Positions 9,081-18,159 are shown, counted from the first letter of the stretch. The stretch: 34,141 bases of DNA from Eubacteriales bacterium (GCA_028693055.1 JAQUWD010000043.1:1-34141); one strand, 5' to 3'. Numbers and translations are program-made. Notes: a model not told the origin generated them from the sequence alone.

Positions 9081-10658
9081 TTAACTTCGATATTTCTCAA
9101 ACTGAGCGTCCAACGCGTCCAGATAATACTGTAGCGTGCAAAATGCGTAACCCGGGTTTAATGGATCTTCCTCGCCTATATATTCCTCATAGATCATGGT
9201 TTCTCCATTTTCTAGATAAAGGAATCGCCGCCCTGCATCGTCGGTTTGATACTGAATGTTACCGTCCGCATCCTTATTCAAAGCGACCATATACTTCAGC
9301 GCACTACATTTAAATGCGCTGGTAAGTCCTTTGGAAACAGGGGTAAAGCCGTTGTAGCTATCGGAAAAACGGATTTGTCCGCACAACGTGATATCCTTGT
9401 CCACATTTACGCCGTAGGCTTTGGCTACGTATTGCAAAGCCTCCGGGATGTTGGGAATAATGGAAGCCTCCTGAGCGTAGACCGTATTGTTCTCCTTCGT
9501 GAAAAGAAAGTTGACAAATTCGCGCAGCCATACAAGGTTTTCGCTGTTCTTGTTAATGCAAACGCCATAATAAGGAGTGATGTAAACAGGACTATTGCTT
9601 TTAGCGTCGTTAAGTGGAGAACAAATAAAGGTAAACTCCGTTTTCAGGGAGTATTCTTCGATCAGCGTCTGAATGACGGTCTCCATAGAGCTTAAATACG
9701 GCAAAAAGGCAACGTAACCAATTTGGTTTTCCGGGGCTTTGACTTTGAAGGTGGTTGTGTCGGTCATCAGCCCTAAAAAACCTTCCGCTTGACCAAGCTC
9801 ATTCGAAGCCTGGAAGGTTCCCATATCCTCTACGGTTTTATAGTCGAAGTAGCGGTTCTTTGCCAGCTCGTAAAGCTGACTCATTGTTTCTTTAAATTCC
9901 TCGCTTACGCCGACCTCGGCTGCCGCCATTTTTTGCAGCGCCGCTTCGTTATGGACGATGTAATTGGCGGCCGGGGCGATGCCAAGGCCGTACGCCGCGC
10001 TGTCGGGACTGCCTTGAATGGGAATGAGGCCGTTTTCCTTTATTTTGTTGCAGCAAGCAAGAAATTCGGCGTAGTTGCTTGGCACAGACAGGCCGTACTG
10101 CGCCAGCAATGTTTTGTTGACGAAAACGCCGCGGGTTTCCCCGCCGATGGGATAGCAGTATTGATAGACAAGCTCTTCACCGGCTTCGTTTTGCATCGTG
10201 TGGCGGTAATTATCGGATATATCAGCCGTGGTATTGGAGAAGTTAATCTCGGTATCCGCTGCAAAATTATAAAAGAAATCGTCGGTTGTGGTGCCGTTGG
10301 CAACTTTCTTTTGGCTTTTTTTATCGGTGCTTGTATATTCTGTATATTTAACGTCCTTTTGTAATATAACGTCTACAGAGCCGTCCTTAAAAAGCTCAAC
10401 CGCGTTAGAATCATAGTCCTCAACGTATTGCAGCTGAATGCTGACATTGGGGTACTGATTCATAAATGCGTTTGAGACCGTATTTAGCGCTTTGTTGGTC
10501 TTGTAGGGAATGGCGATTTTAATTGTAATCTGCTTGGATGTATCCAGACCGGGCAGGGCTTGATACGCCGTTTCGTTTTTGGAGGAGCAACCGCATATGG
10601 ATAGGAGCATGGCTATTGAAACGACGGCTATGATTAGCTTGGTTAGTTTCTTTTTCAA
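9081..10658 (-). CDS. Lipoprotein extracellular solute-binding protein (family 1), orphan
   Basis: 525-residue ABC-type solute-binding lipoprotein. The N-terminus is KKKLTKLI, then a hydrophobic stretch and a lipobox ending ICGC, with the second cysteine as the likely lipid-modified residue (about residue 23). The mature part has the periplasmic-binding-protein pattern, with KIAIPYKTNKALNTVSNAF and QYPNVSIQLQYVEDY near the start, as in sugar-binding family 1 proteins. The start is taken as TTG at 10656-10658 because GGGGGG lies 7 bases ahead; longer upstream readings run into the promoter and lack a signal sequence at their start. No permease or ATPase gene is near, so it may serve as the ligand-sensing partner of the hybrid kinase downstream. 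The ligand is unknown. Confidence 0.82.
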   Translation of the reverse strand: MKKKLTKLIIAVVSIAMLLSICGCSSKNETAYQALPGLDTSKQITIKIAIPYKTNKALNTVSNAFMNQYPNVSIQLQYVEDYDSNAVELFKDGSVDVILQKDVKYTEYTSTDKKSQKKVANGTTTDDFFYNFAADTEINFSNTTADISDNYRHTMQNEAGEELVYQYCYPIGGETRGVFVNKTLLAQYGLSVPSNYAEFLACCNKIKENGLIPIQGSPDSAAYGLGIAPAANYIVHNEAALQKMAAAEVGVSEEFKETMSQLYELAKNRYFDYKTVEDMGTFQASNELGQAEGFLGLMTDTTTFKVKAPENQIGYVAFLPYLSSMETVIQTLIEEYSLKTEFTFICSPLNDAKSNSPVYITPYYGVCINKNSENLVWLREFVNFLFTKENNTVYAQEASIIPNIPEALQYVAKAYGVNVDKDITLCGQIRFSDSYNGFTPVSKGLTSAFKCSALKYMVALNKDADGNIQYQTDDAGRRFLYLENGETMIYEEYIGEEDPLNPGYAFCTLQYYLDALDAQFEKYRS

Positions 10659-10688
10659 CACATTTCCCCCCATTATTGTTTGCATTAA

Positions 10689-10716
10689 ATTATAACATTT
10701 TATCCACAAAATACAA
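10689..10716 (-). promoter_or_regulatory. Probable promoter for the solute-binding protein gene
   Basis: A perfect TATAAT on the minus strand (10689-10694) lies 16 bases from a weak TTGTAT (10711-10716). It would give a leader of about 25 bases before the TTG start. The surrounding AT-rich stretch holds other possible -10 sequences. Confidence 0.5.
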
Positions 10717-10811
10717 TAGCTATTAACAACTTTATATAATATACTACAATGTAAAGCATAACCGCAATCGAAACCAATTGAAAAGAAAACGTAAATAGCA
10801 CGATCTTGCGA

Positions 10812-10841
10812 TTGACAGCATTTTTTGGAAAGTGTTAATAT
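10812..10841 (+). promoter_or_regulatory. Probable sigma-A promoter of the ATP synthase operon
   Basis: TTGACA (10812-10817) is followed after 18 bases by TAATAT (10836-10841), about 35 bases before the first gene. It is divergent from the solute-binding protein promoter. The -35 is perfect; the -10 matches four of six. Confidence 0.6.
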
Positions 10842-10876
10842 AAGATGTTCCGTTCGAAAAGGAGGGGAATGAAGCC

Positions 10877-11167
10877 GTGGATTTTTTGACGGTTCCCTGG
10901 TGGGGGTATGGGCTTGCGGTGCTGGCAGCCGTTGGCTTTGGAGCGCTGCAATGCTTCTTGACAAGACGTGCAGTCTTTTCAGGCAAGCCAAAGGTGGGGA
11001 TGATGGCGCTTAAATTCGCGCTTTGGCTGGCTGTGCTGGTTGGGCTGGCTTTCCTGTCTTTGCCGATTCTAGTGGTTTTTGTGGCTGTTGCTACAGCGGC
11101 GCTGATGAGCGCTATGGCGCTTCTTTATTATCGAAAGCAGAAGGAGGAAAAGGCAGATGCAGCTTGA
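10877..11167 (+). CDS. Small membrane protein at head of ATP synthase operon (AtpI-like)
   Basis: 96-residue hydrophobic protein with about three membrane segments (roughly residues 8-28, 43-62 and 64-85) and a charged C-terminus rich in Lys and Glu. It begins with GTG at 10877, preceded by AAGGAGGGG nine bases away; an ATG at 10869 is out of frame and stops after six codons. It overlaps the a-subunit gene by 11 bases. Position, size and topology fit the AtpI/UncI place in F-type operons, a protein that helps assemble the c-ring, but the sequence match is too weak to assign the symbol. It is shorter than most AtpI proteins (about 120-130 residues). Confidence 0.7.
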   Translation: MDFLTVPWWGYGLAVLAAVGFGALQCFLTRRAVFSGKPKVGMMALKFALWLAVLVGLAFLSLPILVVFVAVATAALMSAMALLYYRKQKEEKADAA

Positions 11168-11828
11168 GGTCAGCCTGTATCCTGAACCGTTTTACGTTGG
11201 CGGCGTGAATGTGGGATTATCTGTTTTGATGGGCTGGTGCGCGCTTGCCATTGTCATCGTCGGTCTGGTGCTTTTAAATCTGCTGGTCGTGCGGCGTATG
11301 AAGGCTGTGCCAAGCGGCGCGCAAAATGTATTGGAGCTAATGGTAGACGGCGCGTACCGCTGGTGCAGCGGCAAGGTGGGGGATTCGGCGAATGTGATTA
11401 CGCCGGTGGTGCTAACGCTGATGACCTATGTTTTTCTAACCACCATCGCGGAAATGTTCGGTCTCCCAGCAGCAACGCAGGATTTGAACTGCACCATCGC
11501 TATAGGGCTTTGCGTGTTTGTTACGGTGAATGTAGCGGGGCTTAAGCATCACCATGGGCTTAAGGGGCGCATCAAGGGACTCTGCTCTCCGTCGCCCATC
11601 GTATTTCCCATACGAGTGGTTACCGACTGCATCGCGCCCTGCTCGGTCGCCATTCGGCTTTTCGCCAATGTGATGGTGGCGGGAATTGTGATGCAGCTGA
11701 TTTACGCGGTAGTTCCCATTGCTTTGCCCGCTGCTTTTGCCGCGTATTTCAACATTTTTGACGCGGGGATCCAAACCTTCGTCATTGGTCTGCTGACCAT
11801 TATCTATACCAGCGAGGCGATCGAGTAA
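11157..11828 (+). CDS. atpB: ATP synthase F0 subunit a
   Basis: 223-residue integral membrane subunit that forms the ion half-channels next to the c-ring. The invariant arginine is Arg167 in SVAIRLFANVMVAG, matching the conserved stator helix of the family, and the C-terminus IYTSEAIE is also typical. Five or so membrane segments are visible. AAGGAGG at 11141-11147 lies 9 bases before the ATG. The gene overlaps the small upstream membrane-protein gene by 11 bases, so coupling is likely. It is short but within the range of Clostridia. Confidence 0.92.
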   Translation: MQLEVSLYPEPFYVGGVNVGLSVLMGWCALAIVIVGLVLLNLLVVRRMKAVPSGAQNVLELMVDGAYRWCSGKVGDSANVITPVVLTLMTYVFLTTIAEMFGLPAATQDLNCTIAIGLCVFVTVNVAGLKHHHGLKGRIKGLCSPSPIVFPIRVVTDCIAPCSVAIRLFANVMVAGIVMQLIYAVVPIALPAAFAAYFNIFDAGIQTFVIGLLTIIYTSEAIE

Positions 11829-11884
11829 CGGTTATTCGCGTTTTGGCGCATAACGATAACACTGTATTGAAGGGGGTTTTTCTT

Positions 11885-12124
11885 ATGACATTAGGTCTTA
11901 TTGCAATCGGCGCGGGCATCGCGGCTCTTTGCGGCGCAGGAGCCGCTATTGGTATGGGTAACGCCACAGGGCGGGCAACGGAGGCAATCGCCCGTCAACC
12001 GGAGGCTGCCGGAAAAATCAACTCGTCTTTGATGTTCGGCTTAATCATGATGGAAACCTGCGCCGTGTACGCTCTGCTGGTCAGCATTCTGATCGTATTC
12101 ATTCTGGGCGCGAAGGTGGTTTGA
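11885..12124 (+). CDS. atpE: ATP synthase F0 subunit c
   Basis: 79-residue two-helix proteolipid that makes the rotor ring. The loop ARQPEAAGK joins the helices, and the ion-binding glutamate is Glu57 in MMETCAVY. The start is set at 11885 because AAGGGGG (11870-11876) lies 8 bases ahead and the protein then begins directly with helix 1; a start at 11843 would add 14 polar residues not found in the family. At the place of the sodium-ligand glutamine in Na+-type rings there is Met24 (GAAIGMGNATG), while Thr58 follows the glutamate. A proton ring is the more likely reading. Confidence 0.93.
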   Translation: MTLGLIAIGAGIAALCGAGAAIGMGNATGRATEAIARQPEAAGKINSSLMFGLIMMETCAVYALLVSILIVFILGAKVV

Positions 12125-12160
12125 CGGGGTTCCTATTTCATGGGTAAGGGGGAATGAGGC

Positions 12161-12643
12161 ATGGAAGGATTGTTTAATCCGCTATCCATCCTGCTGCATG
12201 TGATCAATGCGGTCATTTTGCTAGTGGCGCTGTATTTTCTTCTTTACAAGCCTGTGCGTAAGTTTATGGCAAAGCGTACGGACACGGTGGAGAAGGAGCT
12301 TAAGCAGGCTGCAGACGCAAAGGCTGATATTGACGCACGGCAAAAGAAGCTAAAGGACGATATGCTGGTCGCTAAAAAACAAGCGGATGACGCCGCGGCG
12401 CAGATCGTTGCCCAAGCGCAGCTACAGGCGCGGCAGATCGTGCTGGACGCCCACGCCGATGCGGAGCTTGTGATGAAGCAGGCACGCTTGGAGGCAGACG
12501 CTTTAAGGCAAAACGCTAAGGATGACATTCAGGACGAGGTGGCGACCCTCTGCGTGAATTTAGCGGGAAAGATATTGCAGCGTGAAGTGAAGGCGGAGGA
12601 TCACAGCAAGCTTGTGAATGATTTTCTCAGTAAGGTGGGTTGA
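12161..12643 (+). CDS. atpF: ATP synthase F0 subunit b
   Basis: 160-residue peripheral-stalk subunit. A single N-terminal membrane helix (about residues 8-28) is followed by a long charged, Ala/Lys/Glu-rich helix that dimerises as a coiled coil, and a C-terminal part (VATLCVNLAGKILQREV) typical of the delta-binding end. AAGGGGG about 8 bases before the ATG supports the start. The C-terminal delta-contact region is kept even though the delta encoded next is truncated. Confidence 0.93.
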   Translation: MEGLFNPLSILLHVINAVILLVALYFLLYKPVRKFMAKRTDTVEKELKQAADAKADIDARQKKLKDDMLVAKKQADDAAAQIVAQAQLQARQIVLDAHADAELVMKQARLEADALRQNAKDDIQDEVATLCVNLAGKILQREVKAEDHSKLVNDFLSKVG

Positions 12644-12646
12644 TTC

Positions 12647-13033
12647 ATGAGCGAAAGCGTCAGACGGGTCAAAAGAACGGCGGTTAAAGTAGAAAAGCCG
12701 ATTCAGGAGTCCCCGGAGGCTGTTGCGATGATTGCTAGCGCAAAGGAGCAGCACCTAAAAGCGGAGGACCATACCGAGGAGCCGCTGCTTCGGGGCCGTA
12801 TCATTACGGGTATGCCCCTATCGGTGGCGGCGCAGAAGCGCATTGGTGAACGCTTTGAGGAGCTGACCGGGCGTCGGGTGCGTTTCACCTGCCGGCTGGA
12901 TAAGAAGCAAATCGCGGGCATTCGCGTGGAGCTGAACGGCTATTGCTATGACGGAACCTTGCGCGGGCAGCTTTTGGAAGCCCAGCGCAGACTAAAAAGC
13001 CATAGCGACGTCGGAAAAGAGGGAGAGCTATGA
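12647..13033 (+). CDS. atpH: ATP synthase F1 subunit delta, C-terminal domain only
   Basis: 128-residue protein in the normal atpH place between atpF and atpA. Residues about 50-115 match the C-terminal domain of delta: MPLSVAAQKRIGERFEELTG, then the segment IAGIRVELNGYCYDGTLRGQL. The usual N-terminal six-helix domain of about 105 residues, which caps F1 by binding the alpha N-termini, is absent; instead there is a short, charged, low-complexity stretch of about 45 residues. There is no stop or frameshift that would hide a longer form: the ATG comes 3 bases after the atpF stop with AAGGTGG 8 bases ahead. The 3' end overlaps atpA (ATGA). Normal delta proteins are about 180 residues. Confidence 0.85.
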   Translation: MSESVRRVKRTAVKVEKPIQESPEAVAMIASAKEQHLKAEDHTEEPLLRGRIITGMPLSVAAQKRIGERFEELTGRRVRFTCRLDKKQIAGIRVELNGYCYDGTLRGQLLEAQRRLKSHSDVGKEGEL

Positions 13034-14571
13034 CAGACGCCGGTTTCAAATCCATAGGCGGCAGCCTGAAGGAACGGCTGGACGGCTATGAGCCGGAGAT
13101 CAAGATACGAAGCAACGGCAAGGTGCAGTTCGTGGGCGACGGCGTAGTGCATATCGACGGACTGAACGATTGCAAGCTGGGCGAAATGATAGAGTTTGAG
13201 GGCGGCGGCTACGCCATCGCCATGAACTTGGAGGAAAAGCTGGTTTACGCGGTGGCGCTGGGCAACGACGATGAAATCTCTGTTGGAATGGCGGCCTACG
13301 GTACGGGCAAGGTTTTATCCGTGCCCTGCGGAGACGGGCTTTTGGGCCATGTGGTGGACCCGCTGGGATTGCCGCTGGACGGCGCGGAGCATATTGCTCA
13401 CGCGGAGATGAGACCCGTAGAAATGGCTGCGCCGCCTATTTTAAGCCGTAAGCCGGTCAGCAAGCCGATGCAAACGGGCCTTCTATCCATCGACGCGATG
13501 GTGCCCATCGGACGCGGGCAGCGGGAGCTGATCATCGGCGACCGTCAGACGGGCAAAACCAGCATTGCGGTGGATACGATTCTCAATCAAAAAGGGACCA
13601 ATGTGGTCTGTGTATATGTGGCTATCGGCCAGAAGGCTTCCAGCGTGGCGCAGCTGATTACCCACCTGCGGGAAGCGGGAGCCATGGACTACACCACTGT
13701 GGTCAGCGCCACCGCCGCCGAAAGCGCCACCATGCAGTATATCGCGCCCTACGCGGGCTGCGCCATGGCGGAATGGTTCATGTATAACGGCCGAGACGTG
13801 CTGATCATCTATGACGATTTAAGCAAGCACGCGGTGGCGTATCGTTCCATGTCGCTGCTGCTCCACCGTCCGCCGGGACGGGAAGCGTATCCGGGGGATG
13901 TGTTTTACCTTCATAGCCGTTTGTTGGAGCGGGCGGCCTGCTTAAGCGACGAGCTGGGCGGCGGTAGCATGACCGCATTGCCCATCATCGAAACCCAAGC
14001 GGGGGATATCTCCGCCTATATACCCACCAACGTGATCTCCATCACCGACGGTCAGATTTTTCTGGACACGGAGATGTTTCGGGAAGGAATCCGTCCCGCA
14101 GTCAACGGCGGCTTGTCTGTGAGCCGGGTGGGCGGCGCGGCCCAGCACAAGAGTATCCGCAAGGTGGCGGGAAAGCTGCGCTTAGAGCTGGCCCAATACC
14201 GGGAGCTACAGGTGTTTGCCCAGTTTGCCAGCGATATGGATGCTTCCACACAGGATAAGCTGGCGTATGGGGAAACCTTGACCGAGCTTTGCCGTCAGCG
14301 CAATAATGCGCCGATGCCGTTGGCCGTTCAGGTGGCGCTGCTCTATGCGGCTACCCAAAGGCTGCTGCCCAAGGCCATGGAGCATGAGGCTGTGGTGAAG
14401 TTTAAGACAAGCTTTCCCGGTTATTTTGCCAAGGAGTTCCCCGAGGACTACCGCGCCATGAACTTGACCGGCGATTTGACCCAGTCCAACGAAGAAAATC
14501 TGAAAAAGAGCCTGTCCGAATGGCTGGAAACGGAAAACGCCGCGGGGGAAGCAACGGGTGAAAAGCAATGA
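13030..14571 (+). CDS. atpA: ATP synthase F1 subunit alpha
   Basis: 513-residue non-catalytic nucleotide-binding subunit. The P-loop is GDRQTGKT at residues 170-177, and the central segment SITDGQIFLDTEMF and the arginine-finger region AVNGGLSVSRVGGAAQ are present. The N-terminus (GGSLKERLDGYEPEIK) is of normal length and still has an amphipathic helix of the sort that normally binds the delta N-terminal domain. The gene starts inside the delta stop (ATGA) and ends inside the gamma start (ATGA). Confidence 0.96.
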   Translation: MTDAGFKSIGGSLKERLDGYEPEIKIRSNGKVQFVGDGVVHIDGLNDCKLGEMIEFEGGGYAIAMNLEEKLVYAVALGNDDEISVGMAAYGTGKVLSVPCGDGLLGHVVDPLGLPLDGAEHIAHAEMRPVEMAAPPILSRKPVSKPMQTGLLSIDAMVPIGRGQRELIIGDRQTGKTSIAVDTILNQKGTNVVCVYVAIGQKASSVAQLITHLREAGAMDYTTVVSATAAESATMQYIAPYAGCAMAEWFMYNGRDVLIIYDDLSKHAVAYRSMSLLLHRPPGREAYPGDVFYLHSRLLERAACLSDELGGGSMTALPIIETQAGDISAYIPTNVISITDGQIFLDTEMFREGIRPAVNGGLSVSRVGGAAQHKSIRKVAGKLRLELAQYRELQVFAQFASDMDASTQDKLAYGETLTELCRQRNNAPMPLAVQVALLYAATQRLLPKAMEHEAVVKFKTSFPGYFAKEFPEDYRAMNLTGDLTQSNEENLKKSLSEWLETENAAGEATGEKQ

Positions 14572-15443
14572 GCTCCAGCGCTGAAATTCGCCATCATATC
14601 AAGGCTGTGAACGAAACAGGAAAGATCACCAAGGCCATGCACCTGATCTCTTCTGCAAAAATGAGAAAAGCCATGGAGGCGCACGACCAGACCATGCGCT
14701 ATTACAGCTTGGTACGCTCCAACATGCGCTTTTTGTTGGATAACGCTCCGGAGGATTTTCGCAGTGTGTTCTATCGGGAAAACGGCGCGCGGGCTTGCTA
14801 TATGGTGATCGCCGGAGACAAGGGAATGTGCGGAGGATATAACCACGACGTTCTCAAGCTAGCCCTTCACGAGGTGCTGGACGATACCCATCGTAATGTG
14901 CGCCTGATTACATTTGGTCACGTGGCGACGGATTTTTTTCGCCGCAAGGGTATCAAGGTGGACGCAAGCTATCTGACGGCTGTGCAGAATCCTTCGCTGG
15001 ACGGAGCGAGAGAGCTGGCCAACGAGGTGTGCAGGCGGTATAAGAAGGATGAGTTTGACGAGGTGTTCATCATCTTTACCCAGATGCTAAAGGGCGGTGT
15101 AACCAGACCGACGCTGCTGCATCTTTTGCCCATTACCCGGGAGACGGTGGCGAATGTTCAGCCCATGCATACGCCTGCTGCCGGGCTGCAGCTGGAGCCT
15201 GACGTAAAAACGGTATTGGATAGCATGGCGCGGCATTACGTTGTTGGAATGATTTTTAGCTGCTTGGTGCAGAGCTTCGCCAGTGAAAACCGCGCCCGTA
15301 TGACGGCTATGGAATCCGCCACCCGCAACGCGGATGAGATGCTGCATAAGCTACAGCTGGAGCTGAACCATGCCCGTCAAACGGCTATAACGCAGGAGAT
15401 AACCGAAATCATCGGCGGAAATCCAGACAGCTTCACATTGTAG
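14568..15443 (+). CDS. atpG: ATP synthase F1 subunit gamma
   Basis: 291-residue central rotor shaft. The N-terminal helix EIRHHIKAVNETGKITKAMHLISSAKMRKA and the C-terminal helix SENRARMTAMESATRNADEM are the two coiled-coil arms and are well conserved; the middle holds the Rossmann-like part (MVIAGDKGMCGGYN). It overlaps atpA by four bases and precedes atpD by 30 bases. Confidence 0.95.
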   Translation: MSSSAEIRHHIKAVNETGKITKAMHLISSAKMRKAMEAHDQTMRYYSLVRSNMRFLLDNAPEDFRSVFYRENGARACYMVIAGDKGMCGGYNHDVLKLALHEVLDDTHRNVRLITFGHVATDFFRRKGIKVDASYLTAVQNPSLDGARELANEVCRRYKKDEFDEVFIIFTQMLKGGVTRPTLLHLLPITRETVANVQPMHTPAAGLQLEPDVKTVLDSMARHYVVGMIFSCLVQSFASENRARMTAMESATRNADEMLHKLQLELNHARQTAITQEITEIIGGNPDSFTL

Positions 15444-16865
<1,422 letters not shown>

Positions 16866-17285
16866 ATGGCAAAAACCTTTCTTTTAAGCATCCTGACCCC
16901 GGAACACGAGTTTTATAACGGACAGGTGGAAATGCTCTCCGTGGCGGCGGCAGACGGCAGGCTCGCCGTGCTTCCGGGTCACGCGCCCACGGTGGTTAGC
17001 CTTGCCGAGGGCGAGCTTGCCTTTCGGGATGAAAAAGGCGACCGTAAATGGGCGGCTGCCTCCGACGGCTTTATGACGGTCACGCAGGACGAGACGGTGG
17101 TCATGCTGCAATCCGCCGAATGGCCGGAGAATATTGACCGGGTACGGGCGGAACGGGCGGAGCGCAAGGCAAAGGAAGCACTCTTACAAAAGCAGGATCG
17201 GGTTAGCTATCTAAGCAATCAGGCGATGCTGCTCAGAGCCATGACGCGGCTCCGGGTCAGTGAAAGTCATCGTGTGAACCAATAA
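16866..17285 (+). CDS. atpC: ATP synthase F1 subunit epsilon
   Basis: 139-residue subunit linking the rotor shaft to the c-ring and damping ATP hydrolysis. The N-terminal beta-sandwich is recognisable (LSILTPEHEFYNGQVEMLSV and RLAVLPGHAPTVVSL), followed by the C-terminal helix pair rich in Arg and Glu. It starts on the base after the atpD stop and is the last gene before a strong hairpin. Confidence 0.93.
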   Translation: MAKTFLLSILTPEHEFYNGQVEMLSVAAADGRLAVLPGHAPTVVSLAEGELAFRDEKGDRKWAAASDGFMTVTQDETVVMLQSAEWPENIDRVRAERAERKAKEALLQKQDRVSYLSNQAMLLRAMTRLRVSESHRVNQ

Positions 17286-17324
17286 AAAGAACGCGAAGAG
17301 GCGGTTTGCTTCTTCGCGTTCTTT
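17286..17324. terminator. Intrinsic terminator closing the ATP synthase operon, probably bidirectional
   Basis: Perfect 14-base arms (17286-17299 and 17311-17324) with an 11-base loop begin at the atpC stop. The plus strand ends in TTCTTT. On the minus strand the stem is followed by U-rich sequence, so it also serves the converging regulator gene, whose stop is 14 bases away. Confidence 0.88.
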
Positions 17325-17337
17325 GTTGGGAAACGGT

Positions 17338-17991
17338 CTATGCGGTTTCTGCGCTCTGCCCCTTAATATCGATGGAATGATACAGCGCATATTTGGTGAT
17401 GCCGAAGAACTTGCAGACCTTTTCAGAGGATTTGGTGATCAGAAACGCGCCGGATTCATTTAAAAACTGGAGCGCTCGCACCTTATCCTCCTTGGTCATC
17501 AGCGCTACCGGCTTGCCGGCGATTTCCACGGATTGCTGCAAAAGCTCGTCCAAAAGGGCGTTTACATTCTGTACGATTCTTTCAGGCTTCTGCTGTGTCT
17601 CCGGGGTAAAGGCTAGGTCCTTTAGCGCGTTTTCCGCCAACACCAAGGCGGTAATGTCATAGTTGATGGCAAAGATGCCCACGATTTTCTCGCTGTTTTC
17701 ATCTCGGACAAAAACAGTGCTGGAACGCAGAATGCGCCCGTCATCCGTCTGCGTAAGATAGCAAAGGTGATCCTTGAGCAGCTTCGGATCCCCCCGCAGG
17801 GCTTCCAGCACCGCTTGGGACGGACCGTCGCCAATGGAGCGGGAGGAAATATTTCCGTTTTCGATGGCAACCACGGTGTGCTCGTGGTTTTCACCGCTAA
17901 GATCATGCACCACAACCTCGCAATTTTTACCGAACTGAGCGGCGGTGGCTGTTGCCAGCTGGTTTAAAAAGCCCAGCATCCAAGGCTTCAT
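17338..17991 (-). CDS. YheO/DauR-type PAS-HTH transcriptional regulator
   Basis: 217-residue regulator with an N-terminal YheO-type PAS domain (about residues 10-115; CEVVVHDLSG, RSSTVFVRDE and KIVGIFAINYDIT are typical) and a C-terminal helix-turn-helix (about residues 160-210; ESGAFLITKSSEKVCKFFGI then TKYALYHSI). It probably senses a small metabolite and controls the divergent purine operon and its own gene. The start at 17991 is chosen because the minus-strand TATAAT at 18016-18021 would give a leader of about 18 bases, leaving the longer upstream reading outside the transcript; the ribosome site GAAGGA is somewhat far. The E. coli ygeWXY cluster instead lies near the sigma-54 activator gene ygeV, so the regulator type differs here. 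Confidence 0.82.
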   Translation of the reverse strand: MKPWMLGFLNQLATATAAQFGKNCEVVVHDLSGENHEHTVVAIENGNISSRSIGDGPSQAVLEALRGDPKLLKDHLCYLTQTDDGRILRSSTVFVRDENSEKIVGIFAINYDITALVLAENALKDLAFTPETQQKPERIVQNVNALLDELLQQSVEIAGKPVALMTKEDKVRALQFLNESGAFLITKSSEKVCKFFGITKYALYHSIDIKGQSAETA

Positions 17992-18015
17992 AAGGCGTTC
18001 ACTTCCTTCGCCCAC

Positions 18016-18044
18016 ATTATAAACGATAGCCGTTGAAAAAGCAA
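18016..18044 (-). promoter_or_regulatory. Promoter of the YheO/DauR-type regulator gene
   Basis: Perfect TATAAT on the minus strand (18016-18021), 17 bases from TTGCTT (18039-18044). The -35 box overlaps the edge of the upstream palindrome at 18042-18060, which would allow the regulator to repress itself. Confidence 0.6.
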
Positions 18045-18060
18045 ACAAATTTTTTGTTTG
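18042..18060. promoter_or_regulatory. Palindromic operator candidate 1
   Basis: CAAACAAA and its complement TTTGTTTG surround TTT, giving a perfect 19-bp palindrome. Its core CAAA-N3-TTTG (18046-18056) recurs exactly 20 bp downstream. The centre is about 61 bases before the estimated start of the purine operon transcript. Confidence 0.55.
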
Positions 18061-18065
18061 GGAAT

Positions 18066-18076
18066 CAAATTATTTG
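18066..18076. promoter_or_regulatory. Palindromic operator candidate 2
   Basis: CAAATTATTTG, the same CAAA-N3-TTTG core as candidate 1, exactly two helical turns away. It ends on the base before the -35 box of the purine operon; its centre is about 41 bases before the estimated transcript start, a position typical of activators that touch RNA polymerase. Confidence 0.55.
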
Positions 18077-18105
18077 TTGACAAGTGAAAAACCAAATGTT
18101 ATAAT
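18077..18105 (+). promoter_or_regulatory. Perfect-consensus sigma-A promoter of the purine/ureide operon
   Basis: TTGACA (18077-18082) and TATAAT (18100-18105) with a 17-base spacer: all twelve box positions match consensus. The transcript should start near 18112, leaving a leader of about 48 bases before ygeX with no clear hairpin in it. Confidence 0.85.
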
Positions 18106-18159
18106 GTCATCGATGGGTAAAACCAATAAGAACGATCAATCAAAAAGGAGCGTCTGTCA

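Noticed and set aside
10659..10991. N-terminal extension of the solute-binding protein by about 111 residues
   Set aside because: It would run through AT-rich promoter sequence and into the first ATP synthase operon gene on the other strand; the signal peptide and lipobox begin properly only at the TTG at 10658.
18106..18159. Riboswitch in the leader of the purine operon
   Set aside because: The leader is only about 48 bases, with no stem-loop large enough for a purine or other known riboswitch.
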